DNA from: Terriglobia bacterium
GTDB lineage: Bacteria > Acidobacteriota > UBA6911
DNA: 64,000 bases
Assembly: GCA_020072565.1 (NCBI GenBank)
Contig: JAIQGI010000017.1
Coordinates: 1 to 64,000, forward strand
Reading direction: 5' to 3'
The first letter of the stretch is position 1; every line of letters starts with the position of its first letter. Under the pieces are notes generated by a model. That model saw nothing but the letters and a program-made list of their open reading frames with translations, had not been told where the DNA came from and made no database searches. The position numbers and the translations under genes were made by a program. Below are positions 8,059 to 16,200 of this stretch, piece after piece.

Positions 8059-9516
8059 TTAGATTCCACTCAATATCATGTCAATAACAGCAATAATTTG
8101 ATCCTTAGAAGATGGAACATTAATATATCCCAAAACTTTCCTGAGTTGTACCAAATCCTCGGCCCGCTCCCGACAGAATATATTATGTTCATCTGTGAAC
8201 CACTGATAACCCGCCGCCTTGTACAATTGCAGGTCCAGCCCTTCCGGGTCATATTTTGTGATAAATTCCTGCAACTCCAACAAACCTTTATAAGTAAAGT
8301 CGCTCAACACGGTGCTGAAACGTAATTTTGGCCGTTTGAGATTTCGCCTAGCTCTCACTTCCATAAAGTTATCCAGCCGCCGCCGCAATTGATCCAAACT
8401 TGCCCCTGTTCGCAATTTTTGATATATTTCTGGATCTACAGAATCGATCGAAATGGCTATGGTCGTAACTACATTTGAAGCAAAGATGTGATCTGCCCAC
8501 GCGTTCGACATTAAAATCCCATTGCTATATAATACCAAACGCAAGTGATCCAAATTTGCGTATTCATTGACATCCGTTAAGATTCTCGACAATAAGGACT
8601 TATCGGGAGGATCAATAAATATCTCTCCACCGCCCACAATATTCAGCAATCTAAGATACCGATAGGCAGGAATGAAGTTGTTCATCGCCGCGACAGAAAG
8701 ATCACCATCGCAGGCCAGAATTCCCGACGTCATTCTCTGAGGGCACATCGGACACCGCAAGTTGCACTTATCATTAATTATAACCATAGCCTGAAACGGA
8801 AATGAGGCTGTGTTACAATTTCTACCATGATATTCAAGATCATTGATGTAGATATTATCGTCATAGGAAGTGGGAGCGGTATATAGGTTTCCCGCATCAT
8901 CATCAGTTCCGATAGGAGGAGATTCGAAACTATAATTTAGGTGGGAGGGCACTTTAATATACGGATGCATATCGCTATAACGCATCACCAACCGAGGACA
9001 TGACAATTCGCATCCGGCGTTTCGATATGTTCCTTGAGCAAAAAATCCCCGGATTTTACTTAATACGGCGTTTTGATGCCAAATGTCATCGATTCTTGTC
9101 TTCGTCAGATCGCCGATGATTGCATGATTATTGCAACATATTGACACCTTCCCCTCAAGGGATACAGAAATTGAATTCCATGCATTATCACAGGCCCATG
9201 GGTCTTGGTGATCTATGATTTGAATGGTGTACGAGCGACCATTACTATTAGGATCACTATTATCCGATGTGGAAAACAACAACATGCCATTCCAATGGGA
9301 ATAATATCCCCTCCCCAGTCTGCGAATGTTGTCATGCAGAGCGTGTGGAATCCCATATTTATGATCATTCTCAAATAGAACTACGTTCGATCGAGTGGGG
9401 TACCCGAGATCATCGGATGCAGTCTGAATCCCTGTCAGATTGGCCGCCCAGCAGTGGCCATTGTCGTGGGTAAATGGCCGTTTCAAAGGGATCTGACCTC
9501 TGTTGTTGACTTCCAT
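8059..9516 (-). CDS. Radical SAM protein with N-terminal SHW/DNSDP domain and SPASM-like segment
   Basis: 485 aa. Order: an 80-residue domain (18-100) with GRGYYSHW and LLFSTSDNSDP; a cysteine-containing SPASM-like segment (105-175; VSICCNNH, IGDLTKTRIDDIW, then C169 and C173); then a radical SAM core with the 4Fe-4S motif CNLRCPMC (251-258) and GGGEIF. SPASM domains normally follow the core, so this order is unusual. Its ATG follows the Wzt-type gene's TAG stop directly, indicating one transcript. The first domain is also present in that Wzt-type ATPase. The likely role is radical modification of a glycan or glycan-linked substrate, but the reaction is unknown. The gene is visibly AT-richer than the flanking genes, which suggests acquisition by transfer. 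Confidence 0.8.
   Translation of the reverse strand: MEVNNRGQIPLKRPFTHDNGHCWAANLTGIQTASDDLGYPTRSNVVLFENDHKYGIPHALHDNIRRLGRGYYSHWNGMLLFSTSDNSDPNSNGRSYTIQIIDHQDPWACDNAWNSISVSLEGKVSICCNNHAIIGDLTKTRIDDIWHQNAVLSKIRGFFAQGTYRNAGCELSCPRLVMRYSDMHPYIKVPSHLNYSFESPPIGTDDDAGNLYTAPTSYDDNIYINDLEYHGRNCNTASFPFQAMVIINDKCNLRCPMCPQRMTSGILACDGDLSVAAMNNFIPAYRYLRLLNIVGGGEIFIDPPDKSLLSRILTDVNEYANLDHLRLVLYSNGILMSNAWADHIFASNVVTTIAISIDSVDPEIYQKLRTGASLDQLRRRLDNFMEVRARRNLKRPKLRFSTVLSDFTYKGLLELQEFITKYDPEGLDLQLYKAAGYQWFTDEHNIFCRERAEDLVQLRKVLGYINVPSSKDQIIAVIDMILSGI
9217..9465 (-). other. Shared SHW/DNSDP domain, copy in the radical SAM protein
   Basis: Residues 18-100 of the radical SAM protein align end to end with the domain inserted in the neighbouring ABC ATPase, with the same spacing from GH-W to NG--Y. 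The two copies differ at most surface-type positions, so this is an old homologous domain and not a recent duplication. Confidence 0.75.
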
Positions 9517-11265
9517 CTATTCGTCCTTCACCTCTTCAGCGGATTCTCCCTTTGCCAGGGTAACCACCTTGATCTGCGGCTCGAGATCGACAACCGATGT
9601 AGTAAAAATGCCATCCCGCATTCGGACCTCGAATTGGAGCCCATCATAGCGACAATCATAATGCGCATCCGTTTCAGCATCCGGGTCACCAATAGAAAAG
9701 GTCATGAAATACAAGCCGTTCGTGAGCCGCATGGTCACATGCATGCACGCTTCGATAATATCTCCCTTTCGTTGACCTGGAACCTGGATCTTTTGCAGAG
9801 CCGCCGTGGTTCCAAACAGGTCAACGCCCTTCATATTGCGGATCAGAAAGCCGACGTTAAGGCGCTCCAGATCCTCGTAGAATAATGCACGCAGAAAGAA
9901 AGTGCAACCAGCTCCCGAGTCCAATAGCGCGCTTTTGATCCCGAGTTCATCGCGAATGCCGAAATCAAGAATCTCCGCTTTCTTGTTACCGATTCGCATC
10001 TGATGAGAATTATGTTGATCGAATGGTTCGCGAAGCCCAAGTTTTTGAAGCGCGCCACGACGAATCGCCTCCCTTTCCCGGGCATCATGAGTGTCGAAAT
10101 CTCCTCCATAGGCAGCCTTCTTCGACAGGTAAATGTGCCGGAGCCGGTACTGGTGTCCGTTGTAACGAGGATCGCTATTGTCGGTCGTGGAAAATAACAG
10201 GGTTTTGCCCCAATGTGAGAATGCCCCCCGGCCATATTCGCGTATCTGGCCATGCAAACAATGAGCAGGATGCAAGCGCACATCGTCCTCCCAGAGGACA
10301 AACTTTGATTGTTCCGGCTTCTCGGATGTATCGCCTTTTATGGGGATCTTGGAAAGATCCACAAACCAAGCATGACCACTCTCCGGCATAATATCACTAG
10401 AGTTCAAGGGATAATCGAGATCCAGCTGTGATTCCTCATCGCAGGTCGATTCTGGAACTTGAACATCGCCGACTCTGTCGCACTCCCGTTCGGCTCGAAC
10501 GTGAAGTTTCCGTTCCTGTTCCTCATCACTCCCGAAGAGCATTTTGTAGTAAACCAGACTGATCCGATGCGGCTCGCCTTGATCAAGAACCCGACCCTTA
10601 TCCAGCAAGATCGCATGATCACAAAAAGTACTGATGGTGTTGGGGTCGTGCGAAACCAGCAAGATAGTTCGCCCAACATTGCGGAACTCCTGAATCTTGC
10701 CGAAGGACTTGCGCTGGAATTTGGCGTCGCCGACGGATAAGGCCTCGTCAATAATCAGGATATCGGGGTCTATGCATACCGCGGTGCTGAAGGTCAAGCG
10801 CGCCTGCATGCCCGTGGAATAGGTCTTGAAGGGTTGGTCGATGAAGTCCTCGAGCTCGCTGAACTCGATAACCCAATCCATCTTGCCAAGGATCTCCTCG
10901 CGGGTCAGCCCGACCATCAGCCCGCCGAGGTAGATGTTTTCACGTCCGCTGTATTCGCCATGAAATCCGGTCCCCAGTTCCAGAATGGAAGAAATCCGAC
11001 CTGTGACCGCAACGGAACCGGCGGTGTGATCGAGAGTGCCGGTGATGATCTTGAGGAGCGTGCTTTTGCCCGCGCCGTTGCGCCCCATGATGCCGACGAC
11101 CTGGCCGCGGCGCACCTCGAACGACACATCTCTCAGCGCCCAGAAGGGCTTGTAGTTCTGCTTGCCGGCGAGCAGTCCCCAGAACATGTCCGCAGGTCTG
11201 GCGTACATCTTGAACATCTTGGAGAGATTGGAAACGCGGATGGCAAACTCGCCGGCATCGTTCAT
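9517..11265 (-). CDS. Polysaccharide ABC transporter ATP-binding protein (Wzt type) with extra SHW/DNSDP domain
   Basis: 582 aa. Nucleotide-binding domain at 1-250: Walker A GRNGAGKST (61-69), signature YSTGMQARL (149-157), Walker B ILIIDEAL (169-176), switch His in LLVSHD. This matches the TagH/Wzt subfamily. A linker is followed by an 80-residue domain (297-378; GRGAFSHW, LLFSTTDNSDP) shared with the next gene, then a Wzt_C-like beta-sandwich (about 420-560) of the type that recognises the glycan end. The start at 11265 overlaps the permease stop by ATGA, and the ATPase domain is complete from this Met. A longer upstream frame reading into the permease is not needed. It powers export of lipid-linked polysaccharide across the inner membrane. 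Confidence 0.9.
   Translation of the reverse strand: MNDAGEFAIRVSNLSKMFKMYARPADMFWGLLAGKQNYKPFWALRDVSFEVRRGQVVGIMGRNGAGKSTLLKIITGTLDHTAGSVAVTGRISSILELGTGFHGEYSGRENIYLGGLMVGLTREEILGKMDWVIEFSELEDFIDQPFKTYSTGMQARLTFSTAVCIDPDILIIDEALSVGDAKFQRKSFGKIQEFRNVGRTILLVSHDPNTISTFCDHAILLDKGRVLDQGEPHRISLVYYKMLFGSDEEQERKLHVRAERECDRVGDVQVPESTCDEESQLDLDYPLNSSDIMPESGHAWFVDLSKIPIKGDTSEKPEQSKFVLWEDDVRLHPAHCLHGQIREYGRGAFSHWGKTLLFSTTDNSDPRYNGHQYRLRHIYLSKKAAYGGDFDTHDAREREAIRRGALQKLGLREPFDQHNSHQMRIGNKKAEILDFGIRDELGIKSALLDSGAGCTFFLRALFYEDLERLNVGFLIRNMKGVDLFGTTAALQKIQVPGQRKGDIIEACMHVTMRLTNGLYFMTFSIGDPDAETDAHYDCRYDGLQFEVRMRDGIFTTSVVDLEPQIKVVTLAKGESAEEVKDE
10132..10377 (-). other. Shared SHW/DNSDP domain, copy in the Wzt-type ATPase
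   Basis: Residues 297-378 of the ATPase. Invariant positions shared with the radical SAM protein (9217-9465): GH-W, L--I, VL-E-D, P-H-LH--IR--GRG, SHW, LLFST-DNSDP, NG--Y. I know of no formal family name for it. Confidence 0.75.
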
Positions 11266-12098
11266 AACACGTTCCCGAACATCACCTTCAGTTTGCGGAA
11301 TATGCGATAGCCCAGGACGAAGATGAAAACGCTCATCCCGCTGAATGCTACCCATGCCCAGGGATGCGCAAAACGCCCGAAGTAGAGAATGTCCTGATAG
11401 CACCAGACCATGTAGCTGAACGGGTCGATGTAAAGAACAGCGCGCACGGCTCTGGGTACCGATGCCGGCAAGTACAGGATCGGCAGCAGGAAGAACGCGA
11501 CGGAGCAAAAGACCTGTACAAAGTCTTTCACATCACGAAAGTAGACTCCGACCGATGCGAGCAAATAGCTGGCGCCGACCATCGCCAACGCTTGCAGGAT
11601 GAAAAGCAAGGGCAGCAGCAGGTAGGTCCAAAGCAACGTGTGATAGTTCCACAGATTGTATCCGGTCAGGAGCACCAGAAATATGATCTGCGTCCAGAGC
11701 GTGGCCAACACCCCCTTGACCGGCAGAACCTCGATGGGAAAAATCACTTGTTTGACCAGGTTGGTATTTGCAACGACAACTGTCCCGGACTTCATCATGC
11801 ATTCCTGGAATGTGAGCCAAGGGATCAGCCCCGCAAGCATGTACGAGGTGTAGTTGAGCGGCATGTCGAGCGTGCCGCCGATGCGCGTCTGGAAAACGAA
11901 AGCAAACACAAAAACATAGATCACCATCAATGCCAACGGGTGCCCGATAGCCCAGAACGTGCCGAAGAGCTGGCCCGAGTACCGCTCGCCGATCTCGCGC
12001 CTAGCCAACTCCAATGTCAGGCGGCGATGACGGGTGAGCAGGACGGTCAGCTCCTGGAACGCCTGCAAATTGGCCCTGAGATTCAGTGCCGTATACAT
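11262..12098 (-). CDS. Polysaccharide ABC transporter permease (Wzm/TagG type)
   Basis: 278 aa from ATG 12098 with about six hydrophobic segments: PLALMVIYVFVFAFVF, TSYMLAGLIPWLTF, WTQIIFLVLLTG, LLPLLFILQALAM, VFCSVAFFLLPILY and FSGMSVFIFVLG. It has the N-terminal amphipathic RREIGERYSGQLFGTFW typical of ABC-2 polysaccharide permeases. A frame extension to a TTG at 12143 exists but adds residues not typical of the family. Its stop overlaps the ATPase start by 4 nt, so the two subunits are translationally coupled. It forms the channel for the lipid-linked glycan. Confidence 0.9.
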   Translation of the reverse strand: MYTALNLRANLQAFQELTVLLTRHRRLTLELARREIGERYSGQLFGTFWAIGHPLALMVIYVFVFAFVFQTRIGGTLDMPLNYTSYMLAGLIPWLTFQECMMKSGTVVVANTNLVKQVIFPIEVLPVKGVLATLWTQIIFLVLLTGYNLWNYHTLLWTYLLLPLLFILQALAMVGASYLLASVGVYFRDVKDFVQVFCSVAFFLLPILYLPASVPRAVRAVLYIDPFSYMVWCYQDILYFGRFAHPWAWVAFSGMSVFIFVLGYRIFRKLKVMFGNVL

Positions 12099-12209
12099 AT
12101 CCGATCCGGGATTGAGAGAATTATCATAAGGGAGAATGCGCAAGAACGCAAAGACGCGGGTCCATAGGTCGGGCCGGAGGCCCCGCAGCTGCCGGCTGCG
12201 ACTGAGGTG

Positions 12210-13655
12210 TCACCCACGGGCTTTTTGATTGTCCTCCAACAAATTCAGCATTGCCTCGCGATATTTCGGTATCAGGACATCTTTGTCGTGATGGCCGGCA
12301 AGGTAAGTCTTGCAATTGGCGCCGGCCTGACCATATCGACGTTCATCCGACATGAGCAGGGATACATTTTCCACCAGCCGGTCAAAATCGCCGCCGGAAA
12401 CCAGCCCGCATCCGTGCTCGGAAAACATGCCGTTGGGATCCACCTGCAAACTGACGATCGGGACTCCGTATTTGAAGGCCTGCAGGAAGGTGTCGGGGCA
12501 GCCCTCGAAGGCCGAAGTGTTGACCAGCAGTCTGGCCTCCGCAAAGTGCTTCTCAACCTCGTCATAGGGAACATAGGTCAGTATTTTCAGGTTTGAAAGG
12601 CTCTGGCTTTTTTGCAGGATGCGGCGGTGAACGTTGTCGATGGCCAGGCTCATGATCATCAGGTACTCGTACTCGGGTTTCCTGCGGGCGAGATCCACGA
12701 ACAACTCGGGCTGCTTGACGCGATCGTCGGATTTGCCCACCCACAGGATTCTTTCAGCTCTTGAGGATTTCGGAAAACGCGGGGCCAAATCGACAGGATT
12801 GGGAATGACGACCGCGTCTCGTCCAAAATGAGTCTTTGCCAGTTCGGCTTGCCGCCTGCTTTGCACCATAAGCAGATCTGCGTTCTCGATGGTGTACGCC
12901 ATCAGGAAACCCAACTGGCCATAGATGTCCGTCGAGCCGGTTCGGGCCTCATGGGCCGCGACAAAATCCTGGTCCGAGCCGCTGACCATAATGTACTTCT
13001 TGCCACGACGACGGCAGAAGTATGCGAGGTTCGCAGTCAAATCATGATTCCCATGCGCCATATAGACATCGGCGTCGATTTGGTCGTAGATGTTCACGTC
13101 CGCATTTCGGATCGTGTGCGACCGGATGCATCCAAACAGGCTCTCCCCCTGCAGGAAGGCCGTCGCCCGGCGCGCGCTCGATTCGACTGCCGCCACAGGA
13201 TAACGCAGCTTCCTGATCACGTTGACCATGCCCCTCGGCGCGTGCGCTTTGAGGTAGAGTCTTGCTCTCAGGCTCAGCGGTGAAGGCGCCGGCATGATTC
13301 CTTCACGGTGGCGCTGAGCTGCGGATAAATCATCCGGTCCGGCAACCGAATCCGAATGCAGGAGAGCGCCGGCCCAAGGATTGTCGGCCCGGAGCGGGCA
13401 GTATCTGCCGGGCCACGGGCAGAGAGTCACGCCATGGCGCACTTCGCTGCCTGGTTGCCCGTGGTCAAAGACCACCAGCTTGACCTCCAGGTCCGGGTAC
13501 TTTGCCAATTCCCTGGCAATCAGGGAGATCCTTACTTCCGATCCGCCAAAAGGGCTGATGCATGACGGGTTGAAAAGAGGATAGCTGTACAGACTCAATA
13601 CACAGACTTTGAGCTTCCATGTCTCCAAAGTGGCCGGTGCCGGTTGTTCGCTCAT
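12210..13655 (-). CDS. Glycosyltransferase family 4-like protein
   Basis: 481 aa. The C-terminal GT-B nucleotide-sugar domain is clear: RILWVGKSDDRVKQPELFVD, SLSNLKILTYVPYDEVEKHF, VNTSAFEGCPDTFLQAFKYG, PIVSLQVDPNG. The family's EGxP...E signature appears as EGCPDTFLQA, with Gln at the usual Glu position. The N-terminus (FGGSEVRISLIAREL) fits the acceptor-side Rossmann fold. It precedes the exporter genes by about 110 bp and is probably the first gene of the minus-strand operon, so it likely adds a sugar to the exported glycan. No strong ribosome-binding site precedes ATG 13655. Confidence 0.85.
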   Translation of the reverse strand: MSEQPAPATLETWKLKVCVLSLYSYPLFNPSCISPFGGSEVRISLIARELAKYPDLEVKLVVFDHGQPGSEVRHGVTLCPWPGRYCPLRADNPWAGALLHSDSVAGPDDLSAAQRHREGIMPAPSPLSLRARLYLKAHAPRGMVNVIRKLRYPVAAVESSARRATAFLQGESLFGCIRSHTIRNADVNIYDQIDADVYMAHGNHDLTANLAYFCRRRGKKYIMVSGSDQDFVAAHEARTGSTDIYGQLGFLMAYTIENADLLMVQSRRQAELAKTHFGRDAVVIPNPVDLAPRFPKSSRAERILWVGKSDDRVKQPELFVDLARRKPEYEYLMIMSLAIDNVHRRILQKSQSLSNLKILTYVPYDEVEKHFAEARLLVNTSAFEGCPDTFLQAFKYGVPIVSLQVDPNGMFSEHGCGLVSGGDFDRLVENVSLLMSDERRYGQAGANCKTYLAGHHDKDVLIPKYREAMLNLLEDNQKARG

Positions 13656-13962
13656 CTTGTGTCACATGTCCTCAGGATTCGTCACCGAAGGAGCGTAATC
13701 AATCCTCCATGACTCTTAAAGACTCGCGGGCGCATCTTATCATGGGCGGACGAGGATTGATGACCGTGATTCGGATATCGGTCTCGATGGAGGGGGCAAA
13801 CAGGACATCACAGCAGAAAACGCTGCGCAGCCCGGAGGCCGCAACCGAGACATCAACCACGAAAGACACGAAAATGATTTGGTCCCGCGTCAGGCACAGT
13901 ATTCCGCCAGGGCTTGAGCGGGTCTATAATCCGCCTGTCCGGCAGCACATTCAGGGAGCCTT
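13656..13962. promoter_or_regulatory. Divergent promoter region of the glycan locus
   Basis: This 307-bp gap separates the divergent minus- and plus-strand parts of the glycan locus. A perfect -10 hexamer TATAAT at 13925-13930 lies 32 bp before the plus-strand ATG; no good -35 is visible. The phrase CCACGAAAGACACGAAA near 13857 belongs to an intergenic repeat type also seen near 39520 and 53205. Confidence 0.45.
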
Positions 13963-15126
13963 ATGCGGAGCGGACCGCGGATACTCATCGTGGTAAACGT
14001 CGATTGGTTCTTTTTGTCCCATCGTCTCCCGATAGCAAGAGCGGCTCGGGACCGGGGCGCGGAAGTACTGGTCGCAGCCGCAGATACAGGACGATCGGAT
14101 GAGATCCGCAGGGAGGGATTCGGCTTCATGCCGATTCCGCTGACCCGCACAGGGACAAACCTGATCGCCGAGTCGCGTGCCGCCTGGTCCCTGATCAAGA
14201 CCTACCGCGAGACCAGGCCGGACCTGATTCATCACGTCACAATCAAACCGGTCATCTATGGATCGCTCGTCGCGCGCATCACGGGATTCAAGGCTGTGAT
14301 CAACGCGGTCAGCGGCCTCGGCTACGCTTTTTCAGACGACGGGCGCGCCAACGTTCTGCGCCCCATGGTGAAGCTCCTCTATCGATTAGCTCTCGGATCC
14401 CGCCGCAGTTTCACCGTGTTCCAGAATCCTGACGACCTTAATGATTTTGTCCGCATGGGTCTGGTGACACTGGATCGCACAGCACTGATCCGGGGATCGG
14501 GCGTGGATTGTTCAAGATTCCGGGTGAATGCTCAGGCTGAGGGTAACCCGATGGTCATGTTCGTGGGCAGGATGCTCTGGGACAAAGGAGTGGGAATCTT
14601 CGTCGAAGCGGCCCGCAGGCTCCGCGCGGCCAATCCTGAAGTCAGATTTGTCCTCGTTGGCGCCGTCGACCCCGTCAACCCGGCGGCCGTGCCGGCGGAC
14701 CAGATCCAGCGCTGGGTGGCGGAGGATGGGATCGAGTGGTGGGGGGAAAGGCTGGACATGCCGGAGGTCCTGGCACGCGCTCACATCGTAACGCTGCCCA
14801 GCACGCACAGGGAAGGACTGCCGAAGGTACTGCTGGAGGCTGCCGCCTCGGGCCGTCCCATTGTCGCCAGCGATGTCCCCGGGTGCCGCGAGATCGTCCG
14901 CCACAACGTGAATGGTCTGCTCGTGCCGCCTGGTGACAGCAAGTCCCTGGCACGGGCGCTTCAGGAACTCCTGGAATCGTCGGAATTGCGAAACCGCTTC
15001 GGCTCGGCGGGACGCGAGATCGTCGATAAGGAGTTTTCCCAGGAGCTCGTCGTGGAGCAGACCTTGGCCCTGTACTGCAGGATGCTGGGCAGCGCATGGT
15101 CTCAGAGCGGAGCATCCTTCTTATGA
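13963..15126 (+). CDS. Glycosyltransferase family 4 (PglA/WbpX-like)
   Basis: 387 aa. The N-terminus (ILIVVNVDWFFLSHRLPIA) and DLIHHVTIKPVIYGS are characteristic of GT4 enzymes that add a sugar to undecaprenyl-diphosphate-linked HexNAc. The C-terminal half has VMFVGRMLWDKGVGIFVEAA, then PSTHREGLPKVLLEAAASG with the EGxPxxxLEA donor-binding motif, and PIVASDVPGCREIV. GGGAG lies 5-6 nt before the ATG. Its stop overlaps the epimerase start (ATGA). This pair commonly makes and attaches the first committed sugars of an O-antigen-like glycan. Confidence 0.9.
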   Translation: MRSGPRILIVVNVDWFFLSHRLPIARAARDRGAEVLVAAADTGRSDEIRREGFGFMPIPLTRTGTNLIAESRAAWSLIKTYRETRPDLIHHVTIKPVIYGSLVARITGFKAVINAVSGLGYAFSDDGRANVLRPMVKLLYRLALGSRRSFTVFQNPDDLNDFVRMGLVTLDRTALIRGSGVDCSRFRVNAQAEGNPMVMFVGRMLWDKGVGIFVEAARRLRAANPEVRFVLVGAVDPVNPAAVPADQIQRWVAEDGIEWWGERLDMPEVLARAHIVTLPSTHREGLPKVLLEAAASGRPIVASDVPGCREIVRHNVNGLLVPPGDSKSLARALQELLESSELRNRFGSAGREIVDKEFSQELVVEQTLALYCRMLGSAWSQSGASFL

Positions 15127-16085
15127 GCCGAGTCCTGGTCACAGGCGCGGGCGGTTTTGTCGGCGGGCATCTGTGCCGGCGGCTCGCCGCTGCCGGCTTG
15201 TCGATTCGAGCTGCAGCACGCCGTTCGCTGCCCTACGCCATCCCTGGAGACAGATTCCAGCAGTGCCTGATCCCAGGCGTCGGCCCGACCACAGACTGGA
15301 CTATGGCCGTTGAGGGCGTTGATTCGGTGGTTCACCTGGCGGCCCGCGCACACGTCCTGGAAGCGAGAGGCGAAAGACATCTTGAGGCCTTCCGCGAAGT
15401 GAATGTCGAGGGCAGCCGCTCCCTGGCTCAAGCGAGCATACGAGCCGGGGTCCGCCGTCTCGTGATGCTGAGTTCGATCAAAGCGATGGGCGAGGAAACC
15501 GTGGTCGGCCAGTGCTACGCAGAAGACAGCCCTTGCCGCCCAAGCGATCCCTATGGGATCAGCAAGCGGGAAGCCGAGCAGGCTTTGTGGGAGACTGCGG
15601 CCGGCAGCAACATGGAGGTGGTGATCGTGCGCGCTCCTTTAGTCTATGGCCCAAGGGTGGGCGCAAATTTCCTGCGGCTGCTCAGGGCGGTCGATCGAGG
15701 CACCCCCCTGCCTCTGGGATCGGTCAAAAACAGGCGCAGCCTCTGCTACGTGGAAAATCTGACGAGTGCGATTATGAGCTGCCTGGATCACCCCGCGGCG
15801 GGTGGGCAGGTTTTCCTGGTTGCCGATGAACAGGCGCCTTCCACCAGAGAACTCGTGTGCCGATTGGGCGAACTGCTGGGCCGTTCCCCGCGGCTCCTCC
15901 CCATCCCAATCCTGCTATTGCGCATTGCGGGCAGGATATCAGGCAAGTCGGATGAAATCCGGCGACTGACCGGCTCATTGCTCCTGTCGACCGCCAAGAT
16001 CCGGCAACGGTTGGATTGGCGTCCGCCATTCACGCTCGACGACGGTCTGCGCACTACCGTCGCGTGGTACCGGTCTCTGGAATGA
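15123..16085 (+). CDS. NAD-dependent sugar epimerase/dehydratase (extended SDR)
   Basis: 320 aa. The N-terminal NAD-binding loop GAGGFVG begins at residue 8. The catalytic triad region has MLSSIKAMGE (Ser) and YGISKREAEQ (Tyr-x3-Lys). RAPLVYGPRVGANFLRLL matches the UDP-HexNAc 4-epimerase / 4-keto-reductase group found beside GT4 enzymes. The start at 15123 was chosen because it places the Rossmann strand at residue 3 and overlaps the upstream stop by 4 nt; an upstream in-frame ATG (15096) would overlap the glycosyltransferase by 31 nt. The exact sugar substrate is not determinable. Confidence 0.87.
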   Translation: MSRVLVTGAGGFVGGHLCRRLAAAGLSIRAAARRSLPYAIPGDRFQQCLIPGVGPTTDWTMAVEGVDSVVHLAARAHVLEARGERHLEAFREVNVEGSRSLAQASIRAGVRRLVMLSSIKAMGEETVVGQCYAEDSPCRPSDPYGISKREAEQALWETAAGSNMEVVIVRAPLVYGPRVGANFLRLLRAVDRGTPLPLGSVKNRRSLCYVENLTSAIMSCLDHPAAGGQVFLVADEQAPSTRELVCRLGELLGRSPRLLPIPILLLRIAGRISGKSDEIRRLTGSLLLSTAKIRQRLDWRPPFTLDDGLRTTVAWYRSLE

Positions 16086-16102
16086 AACCATTCCGACGCG
16101 TA

Positions 16103-16192
16103 TTTGGGATTTTAGATTTTGGAATTTGGATCTGCTCCTTTCTTTTCAAATCCAAAATCTAAAATTCCTCAAAACACGCGAAACCGGTTTCG
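16103..16192. repeat. ATTTTGGATT-type hairpin repeat plus perfect palindrome between convergent genes
   Basis: Arms 16106-16128 (GGGATTTTAGATTTTGGA..) and 16147-16168 (..TCCAAAATCTAAAATTCC) form a long AT-rich stem with a loop of about 18 nt. A perfect 14-bp palindrome CGAAACCGGTTTCG follows at 16179-16192. It lies between the convergent epimerase and dnaE2-type genes and may serve as a bidirectional terminator. Confidence 0.7.
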
Positions 16193-16200
16193 TGGTTTGG

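Noticed and set aside
11266-11508. Longer N-terminus for the Wzt-type ATPase
   Set aside because: The extension lies wholly in the permease gene in another frame, and the ATG at 11265 forms an ATGA overlap with an intact ATPase domain.
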